45,535 bases of DNA. It comes from Caryophanales bacterium (GTDB lineage: Bacteria > Bacillota > Bacilli > Bacillales > DSM-4216). Numbering within the stretch: the stretch's first letter is position 1; each line of letters opens with the position of its first letter. Both the position numbers and the translations under genes were made by a program. Below the pieces are notes generated by a model that was not told the DNA's origin, searched no databases, and saw only the letters and a list, made by a program, of their open reading frames with translations. The stretch covers positions 1-45,535 of the forward strand of contig JADBKC010000006.1 in assembly GCA_014896555.1 (NCBI GenBank), in the 5' to 3' direction. Shown here piece by piece: positions 25,392 to 34,680 of the stretch.

Positions 25392-26264
25392 GTGAACATG
25401 AGAATATCGAGAAGAATGTTTCTCCAAAAAATGGCAGGGACTTTATTGGCTTTTCTAGGGTTTTCCGGTGGAGGAATGGCCTACGCTCATTATATAGAAC
25501 CAAAACGGTTGGATATCCATGTGGAAGAGTTTTATCATTCACTGATTCCTCCCTCATTTGATGGAATGTCGATCGTTCTTTTCAGCGATACTCATATTGG
25601 ATTTCAATATACTTTGAATCAATTGCAAAGACATGTCGCCATTATCAACTCTTTGCAGCCTGACATTGTATTCTTTACAGGTGATTTGTTAGATCACCCG
25701 AGTCATTTTCCAAAAAAACATGTTCTCCCTAACATTCTTAAGAAAATCAAAGCCCCTTTCGGAAAATTCGCCGTTTATGGCAATCACGATCACGGGGGCT
25801 ATGGAACAGAAATTTACAAAAACATCATGGAAAAATCGAGCTTTCAAATTCTCCGCAATGAAACAAAAAAAATCTCTATGATGGACCAACAAAGCATCTA
25901 CATCGCTGGAATTGACGATGCCATGCTTGGATCACCGAATCTTTCAGAAACCATCAAAAGAATACCAAAAAATCAATTTACGATTCTTTTATCACATGCT
26001 CCTGATTTAGCGGATGAAGCCTCCCTTTTTCCCATTCAACTGCAGCTGAGCGGACACAGCCACGGCGGACAAATCAAACTGCCTTTCATCGGGGCATTGA
26101 TTACCCCACCCTTTGGAACAAAATATCCAGAAGGGCGCTATGAACTGACAAAACACCATAGACTTACACTCTATGTGAATCGAGGTCTAGGCACAACCCG
26201 CCTTCCATACCGTTTTTTCGCCGTACCCGAGATTACAAAAATCGTTCTAAAATCAGTTCCTTGA
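25392..26264 (+). CDS. ykuE: YkuE-type Tat-dependent phosphodiesterase
   Basis: This is a calcineurin-like metallophosphoesterase exported by the twin-arginine route. The N-terminus reads MRISRRMFLQKMAG, a typical RR signal. Metal-binding motifs in order are SDTHIGF, FTGDLLDH, YGNHDHGG, LSHAPD and SGHSHGGQ. B. subtilis YkuE is a Tat substrate transported by TatAyCy and attached to the wall. A GTG at 25392 is preferred (AGGTG 9 bases upstream), though the ATG at 25398 is possible; the signal is intact either way. The gene is divergent from its left neighbour. Confidence 0.92.
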   Translation: MNMRISRRMFLQKMAGTLLAFLGFSGGGMAYAHYIEPKRLDIHVEEFYHSLIPPSFDGMSIVLFSDTHIGFQYTLNQLQRHVAIINSLQPDIVFFTGDLLDHPSHFPKKHVLPNILKKIKAPFGKFAVYGNHDHGGYGTEIYKNIMEKSSFQILRNETKKISMMDQQSIYIAGIDDAMLGSPNLSETIKRIPKNQFTILLSHAPDLADEASLFPIQLQLSGHSHGGQIKLPFIGALITPPFGTKYPEGRYELTKHHRLTLYVNRGLGTTRLPYRFFAVPEITKIVLKSVP

Positions 26265-26389
26265 AAATTTGGAATTTCGCTGTTTAGTTCGTTGAAAGAC
26301 TTAATTGTTTATACATTTCTTCCGAGTTTCGTAAAACGAAAAAGAATCATAGCATTCCCCATTTTCGTTTGTATTACTTTCAAAATATA

Positions 26390-26633
26390 ATCGTCATTGG
26401 TGAAACCGTGTCTGGACAAGACATCGAGAGCGTCACAAAATTAATCGTTTTATATTATCCCGATACCCTCATTTGGAAGAAGCGTATCGGGTGGCTGAAT
26501 TGTTATTTCCATGTTGCCTTTGGAACAACAAAATCATGAAAATGAATTCTTTCATTACGATGAAATCATTGGAATAGTATATCACCGAATTTATGAAAGT
26601 ATAAAAGAATGGCGACTCCTTCTGTCCGTATAA
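26390..26633 (+). pseudogene. decayed small gene with frameshifts
   Basis: Three successive frames read as one protein: ETVSGQDIESVTKLIVLYYP, then HLEEAYRVAELLFP, then LPLEQQNHENEFFHYDEIIG and RIYESIKEW, ending at a stop at 26631-26633. Two frameshifts separate them. The helical, charged pattern is protein-like, but the family is not recognised and no start is visible. The rest of the 480-bp gap between ykuE and bioC shows nothing. Confidence 0.4.
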
Positions 26634-26747
26634 GCAGCAGGAGGTGTTTGTTCTAGAAAAAGGCAATAGCTAAATGGAATGAAAAATGACACGGAAAGGT
26701 TGACAGACCACGTGGCAAATCTCTTTCCCCCTCACTCTATGGGCGTT

Positions 26748-27563
26748 TTAACATTTGGCTTCTATAAATAAGCAATGATAGGTGGCCGTTATATAGCCGT
26801 TTTCTTGAAAATCACGCTCATATATTTTCATCATTTCTTTTATGACAGAAGGTCGTTGAAAAAATGGTCCTTGATTGCTATTTGTGGCCCCTATTTTTTT
26901 CAACGAATTGAAAAAATCTCTTACGGAAAGGAATCGTTCTTTTTCAATGGTTTCTGTTCCAATAATGGTGGAATTTGGATGAGCCGATCGAATCGTGCGG
27001 CCGCATAATTCTAATAAATCCTTTAATGAGTAAAATGGCTGACCGAGTCTAGCATTCGTATAGATTTGCCATTTTTGCAACGCTCGAGAAAAAGAAGTGT
27101 GAAGTTCGTGGAATGTTTCGACTCCAAATGTTGAAAAAAGAATCCTTCCATTATTCTTTAACGAATGGCTAAGACGAATCAGAGTATTCTCCATATCATT
27201 CAGCCATTGAAAGGTTGCATTGGAGATAATAAGATCATACTGTTCTTTTAGTCCCATTTCCTCAATATCACCGCAGAGAAAATGTACCCGTTCATCATTG
27301 ATCCGCTGTTTCGCGATTTCGATCATTCCCGGTGCAAAGTCAATTGCGGTTATCGTTGCTTCGGGAAATTGTTGTGACAGTTTCCTCGTTAAATATCCTG
27401 TACCACAGCCGATTTCTAGAATATTGATCGGAGCGAATTCATTTTCTATCCCATCCATCTGCTTCAATAACAGAGTCCCCATTTTTTTCTGCACGTTTGC
27501 AAATTGATCATACGTTTTGGCTTGGTCACTAAATCTTTTTTGCAGCAATTGTTTATCGATCAT
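26748..27563 (-). CDS. bioC: malonyl-ACP O-methyltransferase BioC
   Basis: BioC methylates malonyl-ACP with S-adenosylmethionine, which lets the fatty-acid system build the pimeloyl chain of biotin. The 271-residue product, started at the ATG behind GGGGGAAA, shows [20 protein letters not shown] typical of BioC and the class I methyltransferase motifs ILEIGCGTGYLTRKL, ITAIDFAPGMIE, VHFLCGDIE and LIISNATFQW. Its ATG overlaps the stop of the preceding hydrolase gene, as in bio operons. It is the last gene of the operon. Confidence 0.93.
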   Translation of the reverse strand: MIDKQLLQKRFSDQAKTYDQFANVQKKMGTLLLKQMDGIENEFAPINILEIGCGTGYLTRKLSQQFPEATITAIDFAPGMIEIAKQRINDERVHFLCGDIEEMGLKEQYDLIISNATFQWLNDMENTLIRLSHSLKNNGRILFSTFGVETFHELHTSFSRALQKWQIYTNARLGQPFYSLKDLLELCGRTIRSAHPNSTIIGTETIEKERFLSVRDFFNSLKKIGATNSNQGPFFQRPSVIKEMMKIYERDFQENGYITATYHCLFIEAKC

Positions 27564-28285
27564 CGTTTTCCCCCTGCAAATGATTGAATCAACTGTACGC
27601 ATTCGTCCGTTTTCGTTACAAAAGGAACATGCCCGGTTTTAGGCAATAGATGGAGAATGGCCTTTCCATTTGTCTGTTCCACCATATACTCTGCAGCGGA
27701 CGGTGGGCATATTGTGTCTTTTTCACCATGAATGAGCAGCAGCGGAGCAGAAATGTCTCTTAAAGCAAAACGAACATCTGTTGACATTAAATAGTCAAGG
27801 CCTGCTTCTAAATTATTTGGTTTATCACAATGAAAGTGATCGATGAAATTGATCACGTCCACTTTTTCACCTTCATAAAGCAACGAGTTTATAAAAGTAG
27901 AAATCGTTTGTTCGCGATGACGCATCAATTGCCTTTTCATTCGTTCCATTATCCGCCGATTCCATCCAGCGTGATAACGATCTCCTTGAATAAATCGACT
28001 CGTACCACTGATGAGAACCATGCGTTCGATTTTTTCGGGAACAGAAAGAGCCAGTTCAAGAGCGATCAACGCTCCAAGCGACCAGCCCACGGGTATAAAA
28101 GAAGATAACCTTTTATCTTCCATTAATTGAAGCGCTTTTCGTTTAAAATCAGCCGCTTTTTCAACTCCGTCCCATTCCACTTTATAGATGGCAAAAGACG
28201 TTTTCAGCTGTTCTTCAAGAGGAGCCCAAATCGATCCTTTCATTCCCCAGCCAGGAATGAAGACAAGAATCTTTTGATGACTCAT
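27560..28285 (-). CDS. bioH: BioH-like pimeloyl-ACP methyl ester esterase
   Basis: This alpha/beta hydrolase (241 residues) is placed between bioF and bioC, where it would cleave the methyl ester of pimeloyl-ACP and end chain growth. The catalytic Ser lies in [11 protein letters not shown] (about 67), the acid in [10 protein letters not shown] (about 182) and the His in KTGHVPFV (about 214). The N-terminus [19 protein letters not shown] gives the oxyanion strand. Four-base ATGA overlaps with both neighbours imply translational coupling. Sequence divergence between BioH, BioG and other esterases is large, so the symbol rests on context. Confidence 0.8.
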   Translation of the reverse strand: MSHQKILVFIPGWGMKGSIWAPLEEQLKTSFAIYKVEWDGVEKAADFKRKALQLMEDKRLSSFIPVGWSLGALIALELALSVPEKIERMVLISGTSRFIQGDRYHAGWNRRIMERMKRQLMRHREQTISTFINSLLYEGEKVDVINFIDHFHCDKPNNLEAGLDYLMSTDVRFALRDISAPLLLIHGEKDTICPPSAAEYMVEQTNGKAILHLLPKTGHVPFVTKTDECVQLIQSFAGGKR

Positions 28286-29463
28286 GAAATCACCCCCAAT
28301 TCTTTTCCAACGGCGGCCACTTGCTCAAGTGTCCAATCTAGTTCCTCTTTTGTAAATGTCGACATAAGGGAGAAACGAATTCGTGCTGTCCCCTCCGGAA
28401 CCGTAGGAGGCCGAATAGCGACAGCAGCAACACCTCTTTCTTCCAAGCACTGGCTAAAACGAACCGTTAACTCATTGGAGCCGATCATGATCGGTACGAT
28501 CTGTGTCTCGCTTGTGCCGGTATCGAAACCTATTTCACATAATTTTTTTCGAAAATAATGACTATTCTCTTGCAGCTTTTTCCGGCGTGTCGTTTCATGC
28601 TGGACAATCGAAATGGCTGCCAGAATCGATCCTAAAACAGCAGGCGGCAATGCAGTTGTAAAAATAAAGCTTCTCATTTTATTGATGAAATAGTCGATGA
28701 GCCATTGCTTTCCAGTCACGTAGGCTCCAAAAGTCCCTAGAGCTTTGCTGAAAGTCCCCATCTGCACATCCACTTGCTGTGCAAGACTTAATGAATGAAG
28801 GAGTCCTTCTCCTCTCTCTCCATAAATACCGCTGCTATGGGCCTCATCGACCATCAAAATAGCTCCATATTTTTCTTTTAATTCAATAAGCCCTTTTAAT
28901 GGGGCAATATCCCCATCCATACTAAAAACAGAATCCGTAACGATCAGTTTTTTCTTATGAACAGGCGCTTTTTGTAAAAGAGATTCTAAATGATCAAGAT
29001 CTTGATGCTGATAGCGTTTTATTTCTGCTCTGCTAAGGATCATTCCATCAATGATGCTGGCATGATTCCATTTATCGCTGAAGACGATATCATGGCGACC
29101 GACGAGTGCAGAAATAATGCCAACATTGGCTGTATACCCGCTGTTGAAAATAAGTGCTGCTTCTGTCCCTTTCCACTCCGCTAATTCCGATTCGACCTTT
29201 TCATAAAGTGAATAGTTGCCAACCATTAACCGTGAGGCTGTCGATCCAGCCCCATATTGTTGGGAAGCGCGTATGCTTGCTTGAATAAGCCGCTCATCGC
29301 CCGCTAATCCAAGATAATTATTTGACGAAAAATTAAGAAGTTTCCGATTATCTTTCAGAACGTACGAGTTTTTCAAAAAATCAATAGAATATAAAAAGCG
29401 TCTTTGCTTTTTTTCCTCTAAATGCAGCAATTCTTCTTTCATCTGTTTCTCCCACGAGTACAT
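28282..29463 (-). CDS. bioF: 8-amino-7-oxononanoate synthase BioF
   Basis: BioF condenses pimeloyl-ACP with alanine using pyridoxal phosphate. The 393-residue protein shows [16 protein letters not shown] at the start, [25 protein letters not shown] (Asp/His of the PLP site) and the PLP lysine in [13 protein letters not shown]. It is first in the bioF-bioH-bioC operon and is preceded by a BirA-type operator. The usual bioA, bioD and bioB are not beside it, so they must be elsewhere or missing. Confidence 0.95.
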   Translation of the reverse strand: MYSWEKQMKEELLHLEEKKQRRFLYSIDFLKNSYVLKDNRKLLNFSSNNYLGLAGDERLIQASIRASQQYGAGSTASRLMVGNYSLYEKVESELAEWKGTEAALIFNSGYTANVGIISALVGRHDIVFSDKWNHASIIDGMILSRAEIKRYQHQDLDHLESLLQKAPVHKKKLIVTDSVFSMDGDIAPLKGLIELKEKYGAILMVDEAHSSGIYGERGEGLLHSLSLAQQVDVQMGTFSKALGTFGAYVTGKQWLIDYFINKMRSFIFTTALPPAVLGSILAAISIVQHETTRRKKLQENSHYFRKKLCEIGFDTGTSETQIVPIMIGSNELTVRFSQCLEERGVAAVAIRPPTVPEGTARIRFSLMSTFTKEELDWTLEQVAAVGKELGVIS

Positions 29464-29482
29464 GAACGGTCCACCTCACCCT

Positions 29483-29516
29483 AAATGTTAACTAAAATTA
29501 TTAAAAGTTAACATTT
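29483..29516 (-). promoter_or_regulatory. BirA-type biotin operator
   Basis: An 11-bp inverted repeat (aaatgttaact at 29483-29493, agttaacattt at 29506-29516) lies 20 bp before bioF. TGTTAAC-N14-GTTAACA matches the arrangement known for BirA sites in Firmicutes. Biotin-loaded BirA should repress the bio operon here. Confidence 0.8.
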
Positions 29517-29783
29517 TAGATAATCGTATCATAAAGGAAAACTTTAGACAATCTAAACTTGATCTGCCACTGCACCATTTTATTATTCGAGAGCAAATGG
29601 CAGCCTTTAGTCCTCAATTAGGTGAAGAACGGAGATTGAAACATATCATATGAATTAAAAATCAATCTTTCCTGTTGATAACAAAAAAATTTTCTATCAT
29701 TTGAAGTCAGCGAAAATTCGAACATGTCTTTGTTGCTTTACTGATTTAGCCGATTCATAAAAATCAAAAAAATAAAAAAATGG

Positions 29784-29810
29784 AACTCTCATAAGAGAGT
29801 TTTTATTCCA
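29784..29810 (+). terminator. hairpin with T run in bioF-ykyB gap
   Basis: A stem aactctc-ataa-gagagtt followed by tttttatt lies within the roughly 440-bp divergent gap. A plus-strand terminator 100 bp before ykyB suggests a lost gene, a short leader transcript or attenuation. Apart from this and the BirA operator, nothing else is seen in the gap. Confidence 0.5.
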
Positions 29811-29908
29811 TTTTTATGAACAAACTTTCTTTATCTTTTTCCTTCCTCTTTCCATCAAGCCCAAAAAAGGATATAATGTGGTAAAATGCTTCGAAAGGAG
29901 TTATCACG

Positions 29909-30376
29909 TTGAACAGCCAAAATGAATTGCCCTCGCTTCCTCCTACAACTAAGAACCTCTCAAAAGCAATATTTACGGTGAATCGACATGCTAAAACAGC
30001 CACCAATCCAAAGTATTTATATTCACTGAAAAAGAAAGCGTTGCTGAAAATGATTCAAGAAGGAAAAGCCAAAAAAGTAGGACTGCACTTTTCTCAAAAT
30101 CCTAAAAACAGTCAGCAGCAGTCTGATGTGCTCGTAACATGTGGAGAATACTCATTTCATATACCTGCCTCTAAAGATGACTTTCATCTTTTGCCGCATT
30201 TAGGTCATCTTGACCAGCATACTCACAATCCAAAATGTCATATGAGCCTGTTCCAGGCGAAAAAATTGCTTCAGGATTATACAGGTTTTGAAGAAAATGA
30301 TACACGCCCGAAATGCGGACGAAAAAAATATCGAAAACCCGTTTTTAAACCTCTTGGAGAATCCTTTTTTTCCTAA
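29909..30376 (+). CDS. ykyB: YkyB family protein
   Basis: The 155-residue protein matches B. subtilis YkyB: NLSKAIFTVNRHAKTATNPK, KKVGLHFSQNPKNSQQQSDV, LPHLGHL and KPVFKPLGES. The start is TTG, behind AAAGGAG with 8-base spacing; no ATG fits. The function is unknown to me. The position next to cheV is conserved with B. subtilis, although the two genes converge here as there. Confidence 0.92.
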   Translation: MNSQNELPSLPPTTKNLSKAIFTVNRHAKTATNPKYLYSLKKKALLKMIQEGKAKKVGLHFSQNPKNSQQQSDVLVTCGEYSFHIPASKDDFHLLPHLGHLDQHTHNPKCHMSLFQAKKLLQDYTGFEENDTRPKCGRKKYRKPVFKPLGESFFS

Positions 30377-30518
30377 TAACCACACCATCTAAAGGGGTTG
30401 GACCTTTTACCCGTGATCGGCGGGTTCGCATTCTCCAGCCGCTTTCATGTACGATTGTCGGCTGGAGTTTAACACCGCCAAATTGTTCACATAAATGACT
30501 GCATTGTTTGCGAGCCTT
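30345..30518 (-). pseudogene. protein-like remnant without start
   Basis: On the minus strand 58 codons read ARKQCSHLCEQFGGVKLQP, TIVHESGWRMRTRRSRVKG and PTPLDGVVIRKK. The frame is closed upstream by a stop and has no start codon, so it is probably the tail of a lost gene. Its last part overlaps the end of ykyB. Family not recognised. Confidence 0.35.
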
Positions 30519-30612
30519 TCATTCCAGCTAATCACGGCACTTTATGGACCGATATTCTCACCCCTTTTGCCATACCGTTCAAATTCATTCGATTGAGACG
30601 ACTCCTTTTTAT

Positions 30613-30626
30613 TGAAAGCGCTTTCT
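30613..30626. promoter_or_regulatory. cre-like site
   Basis: TGAAAGCGCTTTCT matches the CcpA cre consensus (TGWAANCGNTWNCA type) at all but the last base and is palindromic in the middle. It lies between the converging ends of ykyB and cheV, so there is no obvious gene for it to control. It may belong to the decayed gene there. Confidence 0.5.
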
Positions 30627-30690
30627 GAAGTTTCACCGTAAAAGTGAATTGGCGAACCGTTTCACATTTTTATGTCCGGAATAATAAAAA

Positions 30691-30709
30691 AGCACCTCAC
30701 TCGGTGCCT
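30691..30709 (-). terminator. cheV terminator
   Basis: On the minus strand AGGCACC-GAGTGA-GGTGCT is followed by TTTTTATT, six bases beyond the cheV stop. Confidence 0.85.
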
Positions 30710-30714
30710 TATCG

Positions 30715-31620
30715 CTATAAAATATACTCGTCCATTTTTTTGATCAATTCATTGATTTCTGGTTTGCTGACTTGTTCATCAGCTCCCACCATTTCTCCTT
30801 TATGCCGCAATTCATTGGTGATCAGAGAAGAAAAAATAATGACAGGCAGCTTTTTCAGATTTGGATTATCTTTTATCCGCTTTGTCAAATGATGTCCATC
30901 CATTTGCGGCATTTCGATATCGGTAATCACCAATTGTACTTTTTCCTCAACGGCAGATTCATCTTCTATAAGAGATTCCAAATAGGAAAGAGCTTCTTGT
31001 CCATTTTCAAAAAAATCAACATTCATATATCCCGCTTCTTGCAATGTTTCTTCCAACAATTTCCTCAACAATGGCGAGTCTTCCGCCACTATTATTTTCT
31101 TGTTCGATCTCTCCCGATTGCCAAGCTTTCTCACTTGTTCGACTTGAATACCGGAAGTTGGGTTAATATCGACCATTATTTTTTCAAAATCCAAGAGCAA
31201 GAGCATTTCTCCATTCATTTTAATGACACCAGTGATTTCACTGCTTTTTCCCTGATACATTTCGGAAGGCTTTTCAATGCTTTGCCATGAAATACGGTGG
31301 ATTTTAGAAACGTTGTTGACACGGAAAACTGCTTTTTGAAGATTAAACTCCGTCACGATGAACTTATCGGTCTCTTTCGGCTTGGTGTTTTCAAACCCTA
31401 ATACTCTCATCATGTTGATAACCGGCAGTATCTCCCCGCGCAATTCAATAATTCCTTCAATGTGGGGATGTGAATGAGGAATAAACGTAACGGGAACAGG
31501 CAAGATAATTTCTCTCACCTTTATAACATTTATGCCATATTTGTTTCCGTTCACTTCAAACTCTACGATTTCCAGTTCATTCGTCCCACTTTCTAGCAGA
31601 ACTGTTGTATCTTTGTCCAT
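30715..31620 (-). CDS. cheV: chemotaxis coupling protein CheV
   Basis: CheV links receptors to the CheA kinase and is itself phosphorylated for adaptation. The ATG at 31620, behind GGGAGGG, gives 301 residues. Residues 15-155 form a CheW-like domain (IVEFEVNGNKYGINVIKVRE, IEGIIELRGEILPVINM). Residues 175-301 form a receiver domain (IIVAEDSPLLRKLLEE, phospho-acceptor Asp in LVITDIEMPQMDG, then IIFSSL and VSKP). The organism is thus likely to be motile or to descend from motile ancestors. Confidence 0.95.
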   Translation of the reverse strand: MDKDTTVLLESGTNELEIVEFEVNGNKYGINVIKVREIILPVPVTFIPHSHPHIEGIIELRGEILPVINMMRVLGFENTKPKETDKFIVTEFNLQKAVFRVNNVSKIHRISWQSIEKPSEMYQGKSSEITGVIKMNGEMLLLLDFEKIMVDINPTSGIQVEQVRKLGNRERSNKKIIVAEDSPLLRKLLEETLQEAGYMNVDFFENGQEALSYLESLIEDESAVEEKVQLVITDIEMPQMDGHHLTKRIKDNPNLKKLPVIIFSSLITNELRHKGEMVGADEQVSKPEINELIKKMDEYIL

Positions 31621-31680
31621 AGTGGCAATCCCTCCCATTATCCTAACTATACCATGAAAAGGATGGACAAAAAAGACTAT

Positions 31681-32745
31681 CTATTTTGGATTATGACGAT
31701 TCCGCCGGTTTTTCTTATTTCCGATTTTCAGCCATCCAATTTTAACAAAAACGAAAAACATAGAAAAGGCAATGCATGCCATGGCTATTAACACCATAAA
31801 ATAAGCGTATTTAATATGAAGTTCCGGCATATAATCAAAATTCATTCCATATATTCCTGCGATAAAGGTTAACGGCATAAAAATCGTCGTAATAATCGTC
31901 AAAGTCATCATTATGTTATTGGTCTTATTGGAAGTAAAAGACATATAGTTATCGCGTATATCGGCCGAAAATTCCCGGTAGGATTCCAACATTTCCGATA
32001 ATTTCAACAAATGGTCATATAAATCATGAAAATAAAATCGTTGATCTTCAATAAATGAAACATTTTCTGAGTTTAGAAGCCTATAAATCAGATCTCTCAT
32101 CGGCAAAATAGACCGCCGGAGCTTAATCATGTCATGACGAATTTCAAATAATTTTTCCAGTAATTCACTAACCTCTTCTCTATCGCTGTTTTCTTCGATT
32201 TGGTTGAGGGAGTCTTCAATATGAAAGACAGGCTGAAAATAGTCATCGACTATCTGGTCAATAATGCTGTGGAGCACAAAAATCGGCCCCTTTTTCAAAC
32301 CTTCTTCTTTTTTTAGACGCGCCCATGAGCTATTAATGGCTCTATTCGGCTGCTTATGATAGGTGACCAGCATATGACTATTCATAAACACCTCAACTTC
32401 GTCGGTAGCCAAAGTGGTTTGCTGGATAGAATGCAAAAGAAAAAATAAATAATTTTTATAGAAATCCACTTTGGGCCGTTCAAGAAATTCGTCTAAACAG
32501 TCCTCCACCGCCAGCGGATGGAAATGAAAAAAATCCCGTAAAAGGGCATTTTCCTGATCGGATGGCTCTGAAAAATCCACCCAATACCAAACGATATGAT
32601 CCGTTTTCAGATCACGAAACGGAACATCATATACGATTTGGTTATCTTTCTGAACAACGCAATTTCTGATCATATTTACTAATTCGACCGCCTTTAAATG
32701 ATGAAGTTTTTTGATTCTTTCCTTTTTAAGCGACTCTACAGACAT
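31681..32745 (-). CDS. CorA-family Mg2+ transporter
   Basis: The 354-residue protein has a long cytoplasmic N-terminal domain and two C-terminal membrane helices. The CorA signature GMN occurs in FIAGIYGMNFDYMPEL between them, and the tail is basic (KIGNKKNRRNRH). CorA pentamers form Mg2+ (sometimes Co2+ or Ni2+) channels. The start at 32745 lacks a clear ribosome-binding site, so it is tentative. It is divergent from patA, with about 40 bp between starts. Confidence 0.9.
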   Translation of the reverse strand: MSVESLKKERIKKLHHLKAVELVNMIRNCVVQKDNQIVYDVPFRDLKTDHIVWYWVDFSEPSDQENALLRDFFHFHPLAVEDCLDEFLERPKVDFYKNYLFFLLHSIQQTTLATDEVEVFMNSHMLVTYHKQPNRAINSSWARLKKEEGLKKGPIFVLHSIIDQIVDDYFQPVFHIEDSLNQIEENSDREEVSELLEKLFEIRHDMIKLRRSILPMRDLIYRLLNSENVSFIEDQRFYFHDLYDHLLKLSEMLESYREFSADIRDNYMSFTSNKTNNIMMTLTIITTIFMPLTFIAGIYGMNFDYMPELHIKYAYFMVLIAMACIAFSMFFVFVKIGWLKIGNKKNRRNRHNPK

Positions 32746-32785
32746 TATAATGATAACAAAAGGAAAGAAAGGTTTGTGAAGAAAA

Positions 32786-33946
32786 TTGGAACAATATCTA
32801 AATGAACACGTCAAAAATATTCAAATCTCTGGAATTAGAAAGTTTTTTAATATGGTGAACGGAATAGAAGGAATGATTTCCTTAACGATTGGTCAGCCAG
32901 ATTTTCCTACACCTGAACATATAAAAAAAGCAGGAATGAATGCCATTCAAGACAATTTTACTGTTTATACGCATAATGCGGGATATTTGCCGCTTCGTCA
33001 AGCTATTAGCCATTATGTACATAAACAATATGACTTAACCTATTCGCCGGAAAGCGAAATCATTGTCACAATAGGAGCGAGCGAAGCGATTGATGTTGCC
33101 TTAAGGACCATTTTAAGTCCGGAAGATGAAGTCATCCTGCCTGGTCCCATCTATCCCGGCTATGAACCGATCATTCGAATGTGCCAAGGGGTGCCCGTTT
33201 TTGCTGATACAAGGAATAACCAGTTTAAATTAACAAAAGACGTTCTTGAAAAGCATGTCACTGTCAAAACGAAATGCGTTATTTTGCCTTATCCGTCCAA
33301 TCCAACAGGAGTTAGTTTAACAAAAGATGAGTTAAAAGAAATTGCCCTATTTCTAAAAGATAAGCCCATTTTTGTGATCGCGGATGAAATTTACAGCGAA
33401 CTTCTTTACGATCGTCCTCATGTTTCCATCGGCCGCTTTTTAAGAGAACAGACGATTGTCATAAACGGCTTATCCAAATCGCATTCCATGACCGGATGGC
33501 GGATTGGCTATTTAATGGCCCCACAAAACATCGCCCAACATTTGCTGAAAGTTCATCAATATAATGTGTCCTGCGCTTCTTCTATTTCTCAAATGGCCGC
33601 ATTGGAAGCTTACACAAATGGAGAAGAAGACTCTGCGGCTATGAGAGAAGAATACAAAAAGCGACGCGCTTATGTATATGAGCGTCTCGAAAGTTTCGGC
33701 TTGGAAGTAGTCCGCCCGGATGGAGCTTTTTACTTCTTTGTGAAAATACCTGACTCGGTGAAACTAAATTCTTTTGATTTTTGCCTTCAATTAGCCCGAG
33801 AACAAAAAGTGGCATTGGTTCCTGGAAGTGCCTTTTCCCACTATGGAGAAGGATACTTTCGACTGTCGTATGCCGCTTCAATGAAAGAGCTTGAAGAAGG
33901 ATTGAATAAGCTGGAAAATTTTCTAAAAAGCAAACATGCCCTATAA
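32786..33946 (+). CDS. patA: N-acetyl-LL-diaminopimelate aminotransferase PatA
   Basis: PatA is a PLP-dependent class I aminotransferase. B. subtilis PatA transaminates N-acetyl-2-amino-6-oxopimelate, the step between DapH and DapL. The 386-residue product is close to it over its whole length: ISGIRKFFNMV, SLTIGQPDFPTPEH, LPGPIYPGYEPIIRMCQG, PYPSNPTGVSLT and the PLP-lysine segment NGLSKSHSMTGWRIGYL. The start appears to be TTG (32786), with GAAG upstream. Position next to cheV is conserved with B. subtilis. Confidence 0.92.
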   Translation: MEQYLNEHVKNIQISGIRKFFNMVNGIEGMISLTIGQPDFPTPEHIKKAGMNAIQDNFTVYTHNAGYLPLRQAISHYVHKQYDLTYSPESEIIVTIGASEAIDVALRTILSPEDEVILPGPIYPGYEPIIRMCQGVPVFADTRNNQFKLTKDVLEKHVTVKTKCVILPYPSNPTGVSLTKDELKEIALFLKDKPIFVIADEIYSELLYDRPHVSIGRFLREQTIVINGLSKSHSMTGWRIGYLMAPQNIAQHLLKVHQYNVSCASSISQMAALEAYTNGEEDSAAMREEYKKRRAYVYERLESFGLEVVRPDGAFYFFVKIPDSVKLNSFDFCLQLAREQKVALVPGSAFSHYGEGYFRLSYAASMKELEEGLNKLENFLKSKHAL

Positions 33947-34031
33947 TCATTCTTCGCTTAAATAAAGCTTATGGATCGTCTAAGATCTTTGCAGCAGGTC
34001 AACCAAAACGGCTAATACATACTAACGTTAT

Positions 34032-34069
34032 TAGCACGAACCATGGCCTTGGTTTGTGCTACTTTTTTT
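34032..34069 (+). terminator. patA terminator
   Basis: A 12-bp stem (tagcacgaacca/tggtttgtgcta, one G-U pair) is followed by ctttttttata, 85 bp past the patA stop. Confidence 0.8.
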
Positions 34070-34184
34070 ATAGCAGAAGGGAAGGAATGTCGAATAGCTC
34101 CTAGGACCTGTTAAAAGTCCGAGTCCGTATTCAAAAAGACCTACTTCACAACCTTATTTCGAATCAGTTTAGCATGTTGGATCC

Positions 34185-34500
34185 TTGAGATCGTGTATTA
34201 GAAAAGGGAATCGTTTAGGCATCGTGAAGAAAGGACTCGCCTTTTTAGAAGCTGCAAAACTATCTTATCCAGCGATTAGAACCACCGATGTACGTTATGA
34301 TCAAGTGGGAGAATACGCACATCGCCTAGCTGATTTTATGAGGCGTAAAGAAGCGATTGTTCATAGAATGGTCGATCTATCATCGGAACGAAAGGAATAT
34401 TTTATTTGAAAATCGATTCCAGGCATCAGAGACACAACAGATTCGGGAATATGGAAGCCCGAAAAGAAAACAAGCAAAAAAGCTCGAAAAAGTTTAACGC
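34185..34500 (+). pseudogene. IS110-family transposase fragment
   Basis: A short frame (GLAFLEAAKLSYPAIRTTDV) with helical charged sequence to about 34409 is followed, in another frame, by KSIPGIRDTTDSGIW. The latter resembles the SIPGIG-type hairpin at the start of the Transposase_20 domain of IS110 enzymes. The ends of the protein are missing, and no catalytic part is left. It is a different IS110 from the one in the lantibiotic operon. Confidence 0.5.
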
Positions 34501-34608
34501 TATTTTAAACAGCTGACACCCTAATCTCTTCCTTGTCATAAAGACAGGGGTTTTTTACGTTTCAAAAGGCTTACATGCACAATTCCTTTCATTTAGTTAA
34601 AAATTACC

Positions 34609-34659
34609 TTGACTCTACCTTTGTATCAGTGTACTATTTTATTAATACAACAATACACT
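34609..34659 (+). promoter_or_regulatory. promoter and YtrA-type operator
   Basis: A sigma-A-like promoter has -35 TTGACT (34609-34614), 17-bp spacing and -10 TACTAT (34632-34637). AGTGTA (34628-34633) and TACACT (34654-34659) form an inverted repeat overlapping the -10. From memory, YtrA-type GntR repressors bind AGTGTA-spacer-TACACT, although usually with a shorter spacer than the 20 bp here. The GntR protein of this operon is the likely ligand-responsive repressor. Confidence 0.7.
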
Positions 34660-34680
34660 CAAACATAGGAGGAAGAATAA

